Below, piece by piece: positions 18,867 to 27,657 of a stretch of 64,000 nucleotides of DNA. The DNA lies in contig CP065010.1 of the NCBI GenBank assembly GCA_016699775.1, positions 434,001 through 498,000 of the forward strand, read 5' to 3'. The notes under the pieces were generated by a model that made no database searches, was not told the origin of the DNA, and saw only the letters and a list, made by a program, of their open reading frames with translations. The DNA is from Candidatus Falkowbacteria bacterium. GTDB taxonomy: Bacteria > Patescibacteriota > Patescibacteriia > Patescibacteriales > Patescibacteriaceae. A program made the position numbers and the translations under genes. Within the stretch, counting starts at the first letter, position 1, and the number at the start of each line of letters is the position of its first letter.

Positions 18867-19649
18867 ATGCCAAATTTTGAACAAATTCCAATAAATCAAG
18901 TTCCTGAGAATAGTGACGTTGAAAAAAAGGAAGATGAAATTAAAAATGAAGAAAAAGTTGAGACTGAATTAAATCAAGAATCAAAAAATATTGAAGCTGA
19001 AGATCAAGATGATGATATATTTGAAAAAACTGAAAGTGTGAATGATCAAAAAGAAGGTAAAAATAAGAAAAAGAGTTGGTTACGTAGGCAGTTTAATAAT
19101 GCTGTGACTGCGACAGTGATCGCAGGTAGTATTGGTCATGTGGCTGACGCCTTTCCAAAGTCAGCTGAAGCGGAATTTACAAGTGGTGAAAAAAATAAGA
19201 CTGAACAATTAGTTTCTGCTGAGTTGCAAAAGCAGAAGGAAAAAATTATTAACCCAAACGATGTTCTGAAAGAAAATCCTTGGCTCAAAAATAAACTAGT
19301 TGATTCTTTAGGTTATGTTTCTCTTTCCGATTTTGCTCACGAAATATTAGAGATTGTGTCACAGGCTTATTTTATTGATTATGAAGGTGAGGATGCTAAG
19401 GAAGCAGCTCGTGAAATGGTCGAAGAAGTTAAAAGACGTTTAATTCCTGGCATGACATACTTTTTTATGATTAGTGCTCCCGATGATGCTATTGATGATT
19501 TAAGAATTGGACAAATTTCACAGTATGAAGATAATACTGGAACTAGACGCAATGAAGTGACAAAGTCAAATAACACGCCTGATAAAATAGCAATTGTTGA
19601 TATTGAAAATAACTTAGTGAGATTTGTTTTCGCAACAAAAACAAAATAA
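18867..19649 (+). CDS. Hypothetical protein with acidic N-terminus
   Basis: A 260-residue protein of no recognised family. Residues 1-65 are very acidic and probably disordered. A basic patch KKKSWLRRQF precedes a weakly hydrophobic segment (NAVTATVIAGSIGHVADAF) that could be a membrane or signal-like helix. The remaining 160 residues look globular, with a YEGEDAKEAAREMVEEVKRRL helix. It is a single-gene unit with a promoter, leader hairpin and terminator. No Shine-Dalgarno is visible. Location is uncertain: membrane-associated or cytoplasmic. Confidence 0.65.
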   Translation: MPNFEQIPINQVPENSDVEKKEDEIKNEEKVETELNQESKNIEAEDQDDDIFEKTESVNDQKEGKNKKKSWLRRQFNNAVTATVIAGSIGHVADAFPKSAEAEFTSGEKNKTEQLVSAELQKQKEKIINPNDVLKENPWLKNKLVDSLGYVSLSDFAHEILEIVSQAYFIDYEGEDAKEAAREMVEEVKRRLIPGMTYFFMISAPDDAIDDLRIGQISQYEDNTGTRRNEVTKSNNTPDKIAIVDIENNLVRFVFATKTK

Positions 19650-19683
19650 TTTTATTTAATAATTCAAATAAGTTTTGTTTTAT

Positions 19684-19720
19684 AAAGGTCCTATCTTTAC
19701 TAGGACCTTTATTGTTTTTA
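19684..19720 (+). terminator. Rho-independent terminator
   Basis: A perfect 10-bp stem AAAGGTCCTA/TAGGACCTTT with a 7-nt loop, followed by a T-rich tail. It separates the hypothetical gene from alaS. Confidence 0.9.
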
Positions 19721-19728
19721 TATAATTA

Positions 19729-19757
19729 TTGAATTTTTTACATTTTTTCCCTATACT
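19729..19757 (+). promoter_or_regulatory. alaS promoter
   Basis: TTGAAT, a 17-base spacer and TATACT. The expected start is near 19764, about four nt before the alaS ATG, so the mRNA is almost leaderless. A TTG start at 19729 would be the -35 box itself. Confidence 0.75.
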
Positions 19758-19767
19758 AATACCTATT

Positions 19768-21621
19768 ATGAACTCCTCTGAAATCCGCCAAAAATATCTT
19801 GATTTTTTTAAAGCACGAGAGCATGTAATTATCTCCAGTGCTTCATTGCTTCCCGAGAATGACTCTTCTTTATTATTTGTTAATTCCGGAATGTTTCCTT
19901 TGGTACCATATCTGCTTGGTCAAACACACCCAAGCGGACAGCGACTGGTTAATAGTCAGAAATCATTTCGTACTGAAGATATAGAAGAAGTTGGTGATAA
20001 TCGTCACAATACTTTTTTTGAAATGCTTGGAAATTGGAGTTTGGGTGATTATTGGAAGTCAGAGCAGCTTCATTGGTGGTATGAGTTTTTGATTGATGAG
20101 TTGAAATTGGATCCACAAAGATTATATCAAAGTGTGTATATTGGAAGTGCTGACGGGCAAATTCCGCGTGATACTGACTCTGTGGAAATATTACTGCAGA
20201 TTTTCGCCAAATATGGTATTGATGCCAATGAAGCTCCCGATATGATTGATGGGAAATATCCGACACAAGATTTAGAACTTGGAGTAAGTCGTTATCGAAT
20301 TTTTGCTTATCGTGAAAAAAATTGGTGGCAAAGAGGGGATGCGGTGGGTGAGTTAGGTGGTCCTGACTCAGAAACGTTTTATGATACCGGAAAAGATCAT
20401 GACAAAAAGTTTGGTGAGTTTTGTCATCCCAATTGTGATTGTGGACGGTTTATTGAAATTGGGAATTCAGTATTTATGCAGTATCAAAAAACAGAAACCG
20501 GTTGGCAGGAATTAGCTAACAAGAATGTTGATTTTGGGGGAGGCTTAGAAAGACTAACAATGGTCAAACAGGCAAAAAGCAATGTTTTCCAAACGGATTT
20601 ATTTCTTGACGCAATTAACAAGATTGAGGAGTTATCGGGGAAAAAATATGAGGATGATAATCGTCCTTTTGAAATTATCGCTGATCACCTAAAAGCTGCC
20701 ACGTTTATTATGGGTGATGAAAAGGGGATTGGTCCGTCTAATTCAGATCAAGGCTATATTGTTCGTCGTTTAATTCGTCGAGCCATCCGGTTTGGCAGAC
20801 AACTTGGGATATCAAGAAAAGAATGGTGTGGTCAGGTAGCTCAATTATTTATTGATAATTATGGTGAGGTGTATCCCGAATTAGCAAAGAATAATATCTT
20901 TGTTATCTTTGAACTCATAAAAGAAGAATCTAAATTCAGTGAAACTTTGGAAAAAGGCGAAAAAGAGTTTGAAAAATTTTCAGGAAATATTTCTGGTGAG
21001 CAAGCATTTAATTTATATCAAACTTTTGGTTTTCCAATTGAAATGACTGTTGAATTAGCTCAGGAAAAAGGCGTAACCGTTGATGAAAATAGTTTTTATA
21101 TAGAACTTGCTAAACACCAAGAGCTTTCCCGCACAGCCTCAGCCGGAAAATTTAAAGGTGGCTTGGCTGATCATAGTACTGAAACAACTAGACTTCACAC
21201 AGCCACCCATCTTTTACTAGCGGCTTTGCGAAAAGTGTTAGGTGATCATGTCTATCAAAAGGGAAGTAATATCACTGCCGAAAGACTACGATTTGATTTT
21301 CCTCATCCTGAAAAAATGACAGCCGAGCAGATTGCGGAAGTTGAGAAAATAGTTAATGAAGCTATTGAAGCAAAGCTCCCTGTCCATTTTGAAGAAATGT
21401 CTTTAGACAAAGCCAGAGAGATTGGCGCAAGTGGTGTTTTTGATTCAAAATATCAAGAAACGGTTAAAGTTTATTGTGTGGGCAATGAAGGTGATTATTA
21501 TAGTAAAGAAATTTGTGGGGGACCACATGTGGAGAATACTGGGGAGTTAGGCCATTTTAAAATCCTTAAAGAAGAAAGTTCATCGGCAGGTATCAGAAGA
21601 ATCAAGGCGGTTTTGGAATAA
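19768..21621 (+). CDS. alaS: Alanyl-tRNA synthetase, short form without C-Ala domain
   Basis: A 617-residue class II synthetase charging tRNA-Ala. The catalytic core is complete: MNSSEIRQKYLDFFKAREH at the start, RTEDIEEVGDNRHNTFFEMLGNWS, and GGGLERLTMV (motif 3). The second half carries the editing (SAD) domain with HTATHLL and CGGPHVENTGEL, which holds the Cys and His metal ligands. The protein stops right after that domain (GIRRIKAVLE). Family members are usually about 870 residues, and the missing C-terminal DHHA1/C-Ala part normally aids tRNA elbow binding and dimerisation. The start is the ATG just after the promoter. Confidence 0.96.
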   Translation: MNSSEIRQKYLDFFKAREHVIISSASLLPENDSSLLFVNSGMFPLVPYLLGQTHPSGQRLVNSQKSFRTEDIEEVGDNRHNTFFEMLGNWSLGDYWKSEQLHWWYEFLIDELKLDPQRLYQSVYIGSADGQIPRDTDSVEILLQIFAKYGIDANEAPDMIDGKYPTQDLELGVSRYRIFAYREKNWWQRGDAVGELGGPDSETFYDTGKDHDKKFGEFCHPNCDCGRFIEIGNSVFMQYQKTETGWQELANKNVDFGGGLERLTMVKQAKSNVFQTDLFLDAINKIEELSGKKYEDDNRPFEIIADHLKAATFIMGDEKGIGPSNSDQGYIVRRLIRRAIRFGRQLGISRKEWCGQVAQLFIDNYGEVYPELAKNNIFVIFELIKEESKFSETLEKGEKEFEKFSGNISGEQAFNLYQTFGFPIEMTVELAQEKGVTVDENSFYIELAKHQELSRTASAGKFKGGLADHSTETTRLHTATHLLLAALRKVLGDHVYQKGSNITAERLRFDFPHPEKMTAEQIAEVEKIVNEAIEAKLPVHFEEMSLDKAREIGASGVFDSKYQETVKVYCVGNEGDYYSKEICGGPHVENTGELGHFKILKEESSSAGIRRIKAVLE

Positions 21622-21655
21622 ATGGAGAGATGAAAAAAACTATATTATTTTAAGC

Positions 21656-21684
21656 TTACTTTAAATAGCCCCTTTGGATATTAT
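21656..21684 (+). promoter_or_regulatory. Leaderless-type promoter of the 1255-residue protein
   Basis: TTACTT, a 17-base spacer and TATTAT, with exactly six bases (TTTATT) before the ATG at 21691. Confidence 0.55.
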
Positions 21685-21690
21685 TTTATT

Positions 21691-24600
21691 ATGAGAGAAC
21701 GGGAAAATTTTTTAAATGAAAATGTGAATCATGAAGGAGATGATGTTAGCCTGTCTTCTGAGATTTTTGAAAATGTTAAAGAAGATAAAATTGAAATTCT
21801 TCATAATGAAATTACAAATTTAATAAAAAATCTTAAACCAGATGGTGTTGAATCAGAAGACTATACTGAGACGGTTATGTCGGATCTTTTTGAAGACGTA
21901 AAAAAAATCCAGATAAATGAAGGAAGATTAATGGAAAGACCGCAACAAACTTATGAAGATGCAGTAAAACTACTTAAGTCACGCTTATACAGTATTCTTG
22001 ATAAAGCTCGTCATTATAAAGAAAAAAATCCTCCTGAATCTGAAATAGTTAAGAAAGCAAAATTAGCCCTTCTTATTGATGATGATTTTTATCAAATAAA
22101 TCTAGAAAACGAAAAGCATCCTCATAATTGGGATATTATGAGATTAAAGAATCATTTAGTAGGTTATGATAGAAAAGAACGTTTAGCCGCTTCAGATATC
22201 GATTCTTTGATGAATAGCAAATATAGTGATTCAATGATTAATTCTTCGGACTGGTATTTTATTCGTAAGTCTGAGGCTACCTGTGAGATTATTCCTAAAT
22301 CTTTAATTATTGGCATAGCTCAATCTCAAGCCCATAGATTTGCCATAAAGGATGCTTTAGAGAGTGCTGAGACGGAAATGTATGATGATGAGACTTTGGA
22401 GCAATTACTAGCCTCAGGATATGCAAGAGATTGTTTTAAAAATTACACAAAATTTAAAAGTTTTCCAATAGAAAAAATTATAAAGTCTGGGCTTTTAGAA
22501 AGCTTTAATGACTTTGCAGAAAAATTACTTTCCCAGAATTTTGAACAGTCAGATATTGACTATTATCTTGCAATTTATCCAAAATTCAATAACCCGTCTG
22601 ATGATTTTAGTTATAAAGAAGAATATAAAAGTAGTAAACAAGGGAAAGTACTCATCTTGCCTTATAAAAAAACTTCAGATGAAATTCGTGAAATTGATGA
22701 TAATGATATAAGAAAAAACAATGAAGAATTAGTATTTAGAACAATTTCGCGACTACTTGAGGAAGGTAATGTAAGTTTTATCATGAATCGTATGTATACT
22801 GAACTTAAAAAATTCAGTGAAATAAATTACCAGAAATTTAAAATAAGTATTTTAAAAAACAATCAAGAGCATCTAGTGCTAGACCTCCTCTTAGATAAAG
22901 ATAAAATTGAATATATAAACAAATTAGTTCTATTAAACAATGAGTATAGAATTCCTAATTATTTAAAAAAATTACCAATACATTCATTTGGATATGAAGT
23001 TTATACTGCTTTAAAAAAGAAGAATTTTATTCCTACCCTAAGAGGTGATTTAACGATTTTTAAAAATATACCAGAGTCAGAAGCTTTAGAATTTATTAAT
23101 GAAGGTAAAGCCAAAACCTTTTTAAACAATTTTTCATCCTTTAATGTAAGTCCTGAATTTTTAAAATTAGAAAATGTACAGAATGCTTGTTTTAAAGAAT
23201 TTGAAAGAAATTTAGAAGGATTTAATGAATACACTGCCAGACAAATTTCCGAAAATATTCATTTTTCTCAGTCTAGGATAGACGCTGCTTTAATACCAAA
23301 CATAACTAAAAATTGGATACAGGAAAAGAGGATTGAGAGGGTTGGGAGTATAATTAAAAATTTTCCTCATATTAGACAAAGTTTTGAAACTAAAGATTTT
23401 CAGAAAAAAGCTTATAATGATTTGCTTACTGAGATTAATACAGGGTATTTTTCTGCTATACAAATTATATTACAATATTTTCCAATTTCCAAAGAACGCT
23501 TTCATGATCCTCAGCTGATTGCCTCATTAGAAAAGCTTATCTTAAAGAAATTTGATATTTATTCCTCAGAGGATAATATCTTTGAATCATATTATAAAAA
23601 ACTTTCAGAAATTGAAAAAATTGCCTCTTTTGTTCCCTTGCCTGCGTATATTTTTCAGGCTAAAAAAGTTGTTGAGTTATTCCAAGGAATTTGTAACCCA
23701 AAGGATGAAAGTGAAATGAAAGAAAATATTCAGTTTCAAGATAAAGATTTGCAAGTTTTTTTTGTTAGAAATATTACTACTTCTCCGACTCCTCAAGCAA
23801 CATATTTAAAGTTACTTAAACTGTATGGTGAGGTAAAAGAGGATTCAGTAATAACTTCAAGTGCTCTATTAATTATGCGATACATTGAGAAATTTGATAA
23901 CTCAGGGACAGCAGAAGAAAAACATAGCTTTATACAAAAAATTAAATTTGATATAGCTTCTTTAAGTGATAATCAACCAGCAAGTTTTTCGGAAGATCGT
24001 GAATATTATAAATCACTGCTTCAGGTGGTTTATCCCAAGAGAAACTATGATTCTTATAAATATTTGGATCAATATGAAAATAGATCGCATGATCTGGATA
24101 AATATATTTATAATAAAGATGGCTATAAACTAACGCTTTCTGGAGTTTTAGGGTACAAAATAAAAGAAGACGAGAAACCCGATCCAGAAATAATCAAACA
24201 GTTTTCAGAGCATATAAGTCGTGTTAAAAATTTAGCTCAAGGAGATAATCTTCTGATCTTTTTAGACAATACAGTAGAAAATTCTGTGGCCGTGACGTTA
24301 GAAGGAAAAATATTAGAATATTTTAAACAAAAAGGTTATACGACTGAATCAATGAATATTTTACTGGCCTATCAATTAATTGGTAGTTATGAAGATTTTG
24401 TTGCGTCCAGTACTGACCGACTGTCTCTTGAAGAGAGTCAAGTTGCTAAAAATTATATTTTACTTGATGAATTAGTTAATCTTTACGGAGATACTATGAA
24501 GGAAACTATTAAAAAAGTTCAATCTCGGGTTGTAAACAGTATTGATGGTCAAAAATTCACAGACAATTTGTTAGAAAAGGAAAAAGAAAATTATTCTAAA

Positions 24601-25458
24601 ATTGGTAAATCTATTCAAACTGATCTCTTGACAATTCCTCAAGATAAACTTACCGATTTAATTATTCAAAAAAAGATTTTAAAATCTATCAAGAATTCTT
24701 TTCAGACTTCAGATTCAATCAAGAGCCGTGCTGAGTATTTTGCTTCATTATTCAATTTAACAGTCATGGATAATTTTCTTGTGGCTTGGTCACGACATAT
24801 TGATGAATTATTTATTTTGAATGAACACGAGGTAATTGATATGAAAAAAATTGAAAGTCTACAATCGTCTGTTTTTCTTAAACTTCAAAAAGAAATAGGT
24901 AAATATGAAGAAATTAAAGAAGTAGATATGTCAAGAAATGAACCAAAGCTTAAAAAAAGCCGAGACATTAAAGGATATTTTTCAAAAAATAAAGAAAATG
25001 CTCTTGCTCGGATGGTTGGTGATGTTTGTACGGCAAATGACCCTGATATGTTAAAAAATGAAAAATATTTTGAGTTTGTTCTTTTTGATGAGGAGCGAAA
25101 AAAATGTATGGGTACAACAATGCTTTTGGAAATGAATGAACCTAATAATAAAAAATATCTTTTATATTGTCCCAACCCCTCAGTTGGACTAGTTTCTGAG
25201 GTCTCGGCAAAAAAACTATATCATATGCTAACCAAACAGATAAGCCAATTTGCAGAAATTAATAATTTTGATGCTGTGTTGGTTAAGAAAGATCATGGAT
25301 TGTCTACAAATCGTTCTGGGCTTTTTCAGCAATCATTAGAGCAATCTTGTCTAAGGGATAAAGATAAACAAGAAATTATTATTGATTTAAAAAACCCTCA
25401 TTCTTTAAGTAATAGTTTTGTTTTCAAAGATAATCTTCAGGTTGTTTGGATGAAGTGA
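21691..25458 (+). CDS. Very large orphan cytoplasmic protein, 1255 residues
   Basis: No family is recognised. There is no signal peptide or membrane helix; the composition is charged, rich in Lys, Glu, Ile and Asn, and mostly helical. The last 200 residues differ: VGDVCTANDPDMLKNEKYFE, a strand-rich KKCMGTTMLLEM, KYLLYCPNPSVGLVSEV and FDAVLVKKDHGLS. That order of strands, a helix after a VGLVSEV turn, and a final strand is faintly like a GNAT acyltransferase fold, but the acyl-CoA loop is not certain. It is a monocistronic unit between alaS and the ribosomal operon with a leaderless-type promoter. The coding region is intact over 3.7 kb, so it is maintained by selection. Confidence 0.75.
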   Translation: MRERENFLNENVNHEGDDVSLSSEIFENVKEDKIEILHNEITNLIKNLKPDGVESEDYTETVMSDLFEDVKKIQINEGRLMERPQQTYEDAVKLLKSRLYSILDKARHYKEKNPPESEIVKKAKLALLIDDDFYQINLENEKHPHNWDIMRLKNHLVGYDRKERLAASDIDSLMNSKYSDSMINSSDWYFIRKSEATCEIIPKSLIIGIAQSQAHRFAIKDALESAETEMYDDETLEQLLASGYARDCFKNYTKFKSFPIEKIIKSGLLESFNDFAEKLLSQNFEQSDIDYYLAIYPKFNNPSDDFSYKEEYKSSKQGKVLILPYKKTSDEIREIDDNDIRKNNEELVFRTISRLLEEGNVSFIMNRMYTELKKFSEINYQKFKISILKNNQEHLVLDLLLDKDKIEYINKLVLLNNEYRIPNYLKKLPIHSFGYEVYTALKKKNFIPTLRGDLTIFKNIPESEALEFINEGKAKTFLNNFSSFNVSPEFLKLENVQNACFKEFERNLEGFNEYTARQISENIHFSQSRIDAALIPNITKNWIQEKRIERVGSIIKNFPHIRQSFETKDFQKKAYNDLLTEINTGYFSAIQIILQYFPISKERFHDPQLIASLEKLILKKFDIYSSEDNIFESYYKKLSEIEKIASFVPLPAYIFQAKKVVELFQGICNPKDESEMKENIQFQDKDLQVFFVRNITTSPTPQATYLKLLKLYGEVKEDSVITSSALLIMRYIEKFDNSGTAEEKHSFIQKIKFDIASLSDNQPASFSEDREYYKSLLQVVYPKRNYDSYKYLDQYENRSHDLDKYIYNKDGYKLTLSGVLGYKIKEDEKPDPEIIKQFSEHISRVKNLAQGDNLLIFLDNTVENSVAVTLEGKILEYFKQKGYTTESMNILLAYQLIGSYEDFVASSTDRLSLEESQVAKNYILLDELVNLYGDTMKETIKKVQSRVVNSIDGQKFTDNLLEKEKENYSKIGKSIQTDLLTIPQDKLTDLIIQKKILKSIKNSFQTSDSIKSRAEYFASLFNLTVMDNFLVAWSRHIDELFILNEHEVIDMKKIESLQSSVFLKLQKEIGKYEEIKEVDMSRNEPKLKKSRDIKGYFSKNKENALARMVGDVCTANDPDMLKNEKYFEFVLFDEERKKCMGTTMLLEMNEPNNKKYLLYCPNPSVGLVSEVSAKKLYHMLTKQISQFAEINNFDAVLVKKDHGLSTNRSGLFQQSLEQSCLRDKDKQEIIIDLKNPHSLSNSFVFKDNLQVVWMK

Positions 25459-25532
25459 TAGCTATATGAAATTATAAAAAATAGCTAATATTAAATAAAA
25501 ATAAATGTTTGTACCTATAATCATCTAATCTC

Positions 25533-25561
25533 TTGACATTTCCGGCTCTCACCTATATAAT
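25533..25561 (+). promoter_or_regulatory. Consensus sigma70 promoter of the ribosomal operon
   Basis: TTGACA, 17 bases and TATAAT, both hexamers matching consensus exactly. The start is near 25568, leaving a leader of about 94 nt before infA. It is one of the strongest promoters of the window, as expected for infA through rpsI. Confidence 0.9.
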
Positions 25562-25612
25562 AATTTCACACGTACGATATTCACAAATAGCGTATATTAA
25601 AGAGAATTTTCG

Positions 25613-25650
25613 TTACCAAGTATTTTGGTAAATTTTTTACCAAATTTTTT
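25613..25650 (+). promoter_or_regulatory. Attenuator-like leader with two competing hairpins
   Basis: Three segments occur in order: TTACCAA (25613-25619), TTTGGTAA (25624-25631) and TTACCAAA (25637-25644). The middle one can pair with either neighbour. Pairing with the third gives an 8-bp stem followed at once by six T, a terminator shape; pairing with the first prevents it. The stems are A+T-rich, so the terminator would be weak without help. Ribosomal protein or RNA polymerase feedback is a natural hypothesis. Confidence 0.5.
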
Positions 25651-25661
25651 ATTGTTTTTTA

Positions 25662-25889
25662 ATGTCTGATACCAGTAATTCAAAAGATTTTATAGAAATG
25701 GAAGGTGAAGTTCTTGAACTGATGCCTTCGGCTTCTTTCAAAGTCAAGCTGGATAACGGCCATGAGATTTTGGCGCACTTGTCAGGAAAAATGAGAATGT
25801 TCCGCATTCGTATTGCTCCTGGTGATCGTGTAAAAATTGAAATGAGTCCGTATGATTTAAGTAAAGGTCGGATAACCTACCGCCTGTAA
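25662..25889 (+). CDS. infA: Translation initiation factor IF-1
   Basis: A 75-residue OB-fold protein that binds the ribosomal A site during initiation. [20 protein letters not shown], then [11 protein letters not shown] and [21 protein letters not shown] are diagnostic. It is first in the operon, with no Shine-Dalgarno ahead of it despite a long leader. The rpmJ gene follows after eight nt, the usual order in bacteria. Confidence 0.97.
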   Translation: MSDTSNSKDFIEMEGEVLELMPSASFKVKLDNGHEILAHLSGKMRMFRIRIAPGDRVKIEMSPYDLSKGRITYRL

Positions 25890-25897
25890 TTTTTTTT

Positions 25898-26011
25898 ATG
25901 AAAGTAAGAGCTTCTGTAAAGAAAATCTGTAAAGATTGCAAGACGATCCGCCGTAATGGGCGGGTTATGGTTATCTGTAAAACACCTAAACATAAACAAC
26001 GTCAAGGCTAA
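25898..26011 (+). CDS. rpmJ: 50S ribosomal protein L36
   Basis: A 37-residue zinc-ribbon protein, easily missed because of its size. [19 protein letters not shown] starts it, and the zinc ligands Cys11, Cys14, Cys27 and His32 are all present (CKDC, ICKTPKH). It ends HKQRQG, as in the C+ type of L36. It sits between infA and rpsM, its normal place, and is the only gene in the operon followed by a long repeat-filled gap. Confidence 0.97.
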   Translation: MKVRASVKKICKDCKTIRRNGRVMVICKTPKHKQRQG

Positions 26012-26021
26012 ACAGTTTTAA

Positions 26022-26110
26022 AGTTATAAGGTTATAAAGTTTATAAAGTAAAATACAACTATTTATAAACCTTATAACATTATAACTTTACAACCTTATA
26101 ACATTATAAC
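26022..26110. repeat. TTATAA repeat cluster before rpsM
   Basis: About nine copies of a GTTATAA-type unit, first as GTTATAAGGTTATAAAG and then inverted as CCTTATAACATTATAAC, so the two halves can pair as a long imperfect A+T hairpin. The last copy gives TATAAC exactly six bases before the rpsM ATG (26105-26110), matching the leaderless promoter spacing seen elsewhere. Related clusters lie before ftsW, the cysteine desulfurase gene and ybaB. Confidence 0.75.
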
Positions 26111-26116
26111 TATTCT

Positions 26117-26509
26117 ATGGCAGTACGTATCGCCGGTGTAACAATTCCAAATGAAAAACGCGTTGAAATTGCTTTAACGTATATTTATGGTATTGGCCGA
26201 GAAACTGCTAGTAAGATTTTAGCTTCTGCAAAAGTTAATCCTGATACACGAGTAAAAGATCTAGGTGAAGAAGAAGCTAACCGTTTACGTGTCTTGATTG
26301 AAAAGGATATGAAGGTTGAAGGAGACTTACGTCGTGATGTTAGTGCAAATATTAAGCGTTTGCGTGATATTAACTCATACCGTGGAAGTCGCCATAGCAA
26401 ACATTTGCCTGTTCGTGGTCAACGAACTAAAACAAATAATCGAACTGTTCGTGGAAACGTCCGCCGAACTGCAACATCTGGTAAAAAGGGTGCTGCTCAA
26501 AAGACCTAA
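26117..26509 (+). CDS. rpsM: 30S ribosomal protein S13
   Basis: A 130-residue head protein contacting 16S rRNA and the subunit bridge to 23[21 protein letters not shown], then [10 protein letters not shown] and the C-terminal [20 protein letters not shown] are diagnostic; the tail [14 protein letters not shown] is slightly longer than average. Fourteen nt separate it from rpsK. Its start lies next to a possible internal promoter, so rpsM-rpsI may be transcribed partly independently of infA. Confidence 0.97.
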   Translation: MAVRIAGVTIPNEKRVEIALTYIYGIGRETASKILASAKVNPDTRVKDLGEEEANRLRVLIEKDMKVEGDLRRDVSANIKRLRDINSYRGSRHSKHLPVRGQRTKTNNRTVRGNVRRTATSGKKGAAQKT

Positions 26510-26523
26510 TCATTAATTTTTCT

Positions 26524-27075
26524 ATGACTGACGAAAAGCAAACAACTGAAGAAGAAATTAAGGACGAAATCATTCTTGACGATGAAGAAGTGATGCCTGT
26601 GCCTGAAGCTAAAACTGAAGGTGAAGTTTTAGAAGAATTGCCTGAAGAAATTAAGAAAAAACTAGAAAAGCAAAAAGCCAATCGTCAAACTATGAAAGGC
26701 AAGAAAAAGAAGAAAACGACTGAAAAGCGAGTTACTTCTGGTAAAGCTTTCATTAACTCAACCTATAACAACACTATTGTTACCTTAACTGATACAGTCG
26801 GAAATGTTTTGTCTTGGGCAAACGCAGGTTTAGCTGGTTTTAAAGGACCAAAAAAGTCTACTCCATATGCTGCTCAAATAATTACTCGTATTGCTGTTGA
26901 AAAAGCAAAGGAATATGGCTTAGCTGAGGTTAAAGTTTTTGTTAAAGGTGTTGGTACTGGTCGTGAATCAGCTGTTCGTGCTTTAAACGCCAATGGTTTG
27001 AATATTACTTACATTAAGGATATTACACCTTTACCACACAATGGTTGCCGTAGCCGTAAGCCACGACGTGTTTAA
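26524..27075 (+). CDS. rpsK: 30S ribosomal protein S11 with charged N-terminal extension
   Basis: A platform protein near the mRNA exit. The core, from [21 protein letters not shown] to the terminal [11 protein letters not shown], is canonical. The protein has 183 residues against about 129 usually: the extra 60 or so are N-terminal, first acidic ([17 protein letters not shown]) and then basic ([21 protein letters not shown]). The extension is in frame from the first ATG after rpsM, and no internal ATG nearer the core start is a clearly better start. It should project from the platform into solvent. Confidence 0.95.
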   Translation: MTDEKQTTEEEIKDEIILDDEEVMPVPEAKTEGEVLEELPEEIKKKLEKQKANRQTMKGKKKKKTTEKRVTSGKAFINSTYNNTIVTLTDTVGNVLSWANAGLAGFKGPKKSTPYAAQIITRIAVEKAKEYGLAEVKVFVKGVGTGRESAVRALNANGLNITYIKDITPLPHNGCRSRKPRRV

Positions 27076-27093
27076 TTTTTTAATACTACCATC

Positions 27094-27612
27094 ATGCCTC
27101 CAGTAAACATGCAACAAACTAAACGACCTAAAAAGCAAAGTACCTATGGTATTCAGCTTCAGGAAAAGCAAAAGGCCAAGAAAATGTACGGTCTTCGTGA
27201 AAAGCAATTTTTCTTGACCTTCTTACGAGCCAAGAAAAAAGGTGATGCAGGTGAAAACCTCTTACGATTATTAGAAATGCGTTTAGATAATGTAGTTTAT
27301 CGTTTTGGTTTAGCTATTACTCGTGCCCAGGCTAGACAAATGGTTGGCCATGCTCAGTTTGACGTTAATGGACAAAAAGTTGACATTCCTTCATATCAAG
27401 TAAAGCCAAATGATGTTATTTCAATTCGTAAATCAAAAAAACAGAAAAAGCAGTTTAATGACTTACCAGAAAAATTAAAGAAAGCCATTGTTCCTGGTTG
27501 GTTAAATTTTGATGCTTCAGAAATGAGTGGTAAAGTTTTACATGAACCAAAGAAAGAAGATCTTGATCAATCTGTTAACAGTCAGTTAATAGTTGAATTC
27601 TATTCCCGTTAA
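27094..27612 (+). CDS. rpsD: 30S ribosomal protein S4, N-terminally short
   Basis: A primary 16S rRNA-binding protein. STYGIQLQEKQKAKKMYGL, then LLRLLEMRLDNVVYRFGLA and the S4 RNA-binding domain RAQARQMVGHAQFDVNGQKV are clear. The length is 172 residues against roughly 200. The missing part is at the start: where family members have about 35 residues with the Cys cluster or its remnant before PPGxHG, this protein begins MPPVNMQQTKRPKK. No better start lies upstream, because the 18-nt gap to rpsK contains no coding extension. Confidence 0.95.
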   Translation: MPPVNMQQTKRPKKQSTYGIQLQEKQKAKKMYGLREKQFFLTFLRAKKKGDAGENLLRLLEMRLDNVVYRFGLAITRAQARQMVGHAQFDVNGQKVDIPSYQVKPNDVISIRKSKKQKKQFNDLPEKLKKAIVPGWLNFDASEMSGKVLHEPKKEDLDQSVNSQLIVEFYSR

Positions 27613-27657
27613 TTTTTATATATTTTGCCCGCTTTAGGGCAGACATTATTTATACGT

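Noticed and set aside
27625..27657. Earlier TTG start of rpoA
   Set aside because: Adds eleven non-conserved residues over a GCCC/GGGC hairpin; the ATG at 27658 gives the usual rpoA start.
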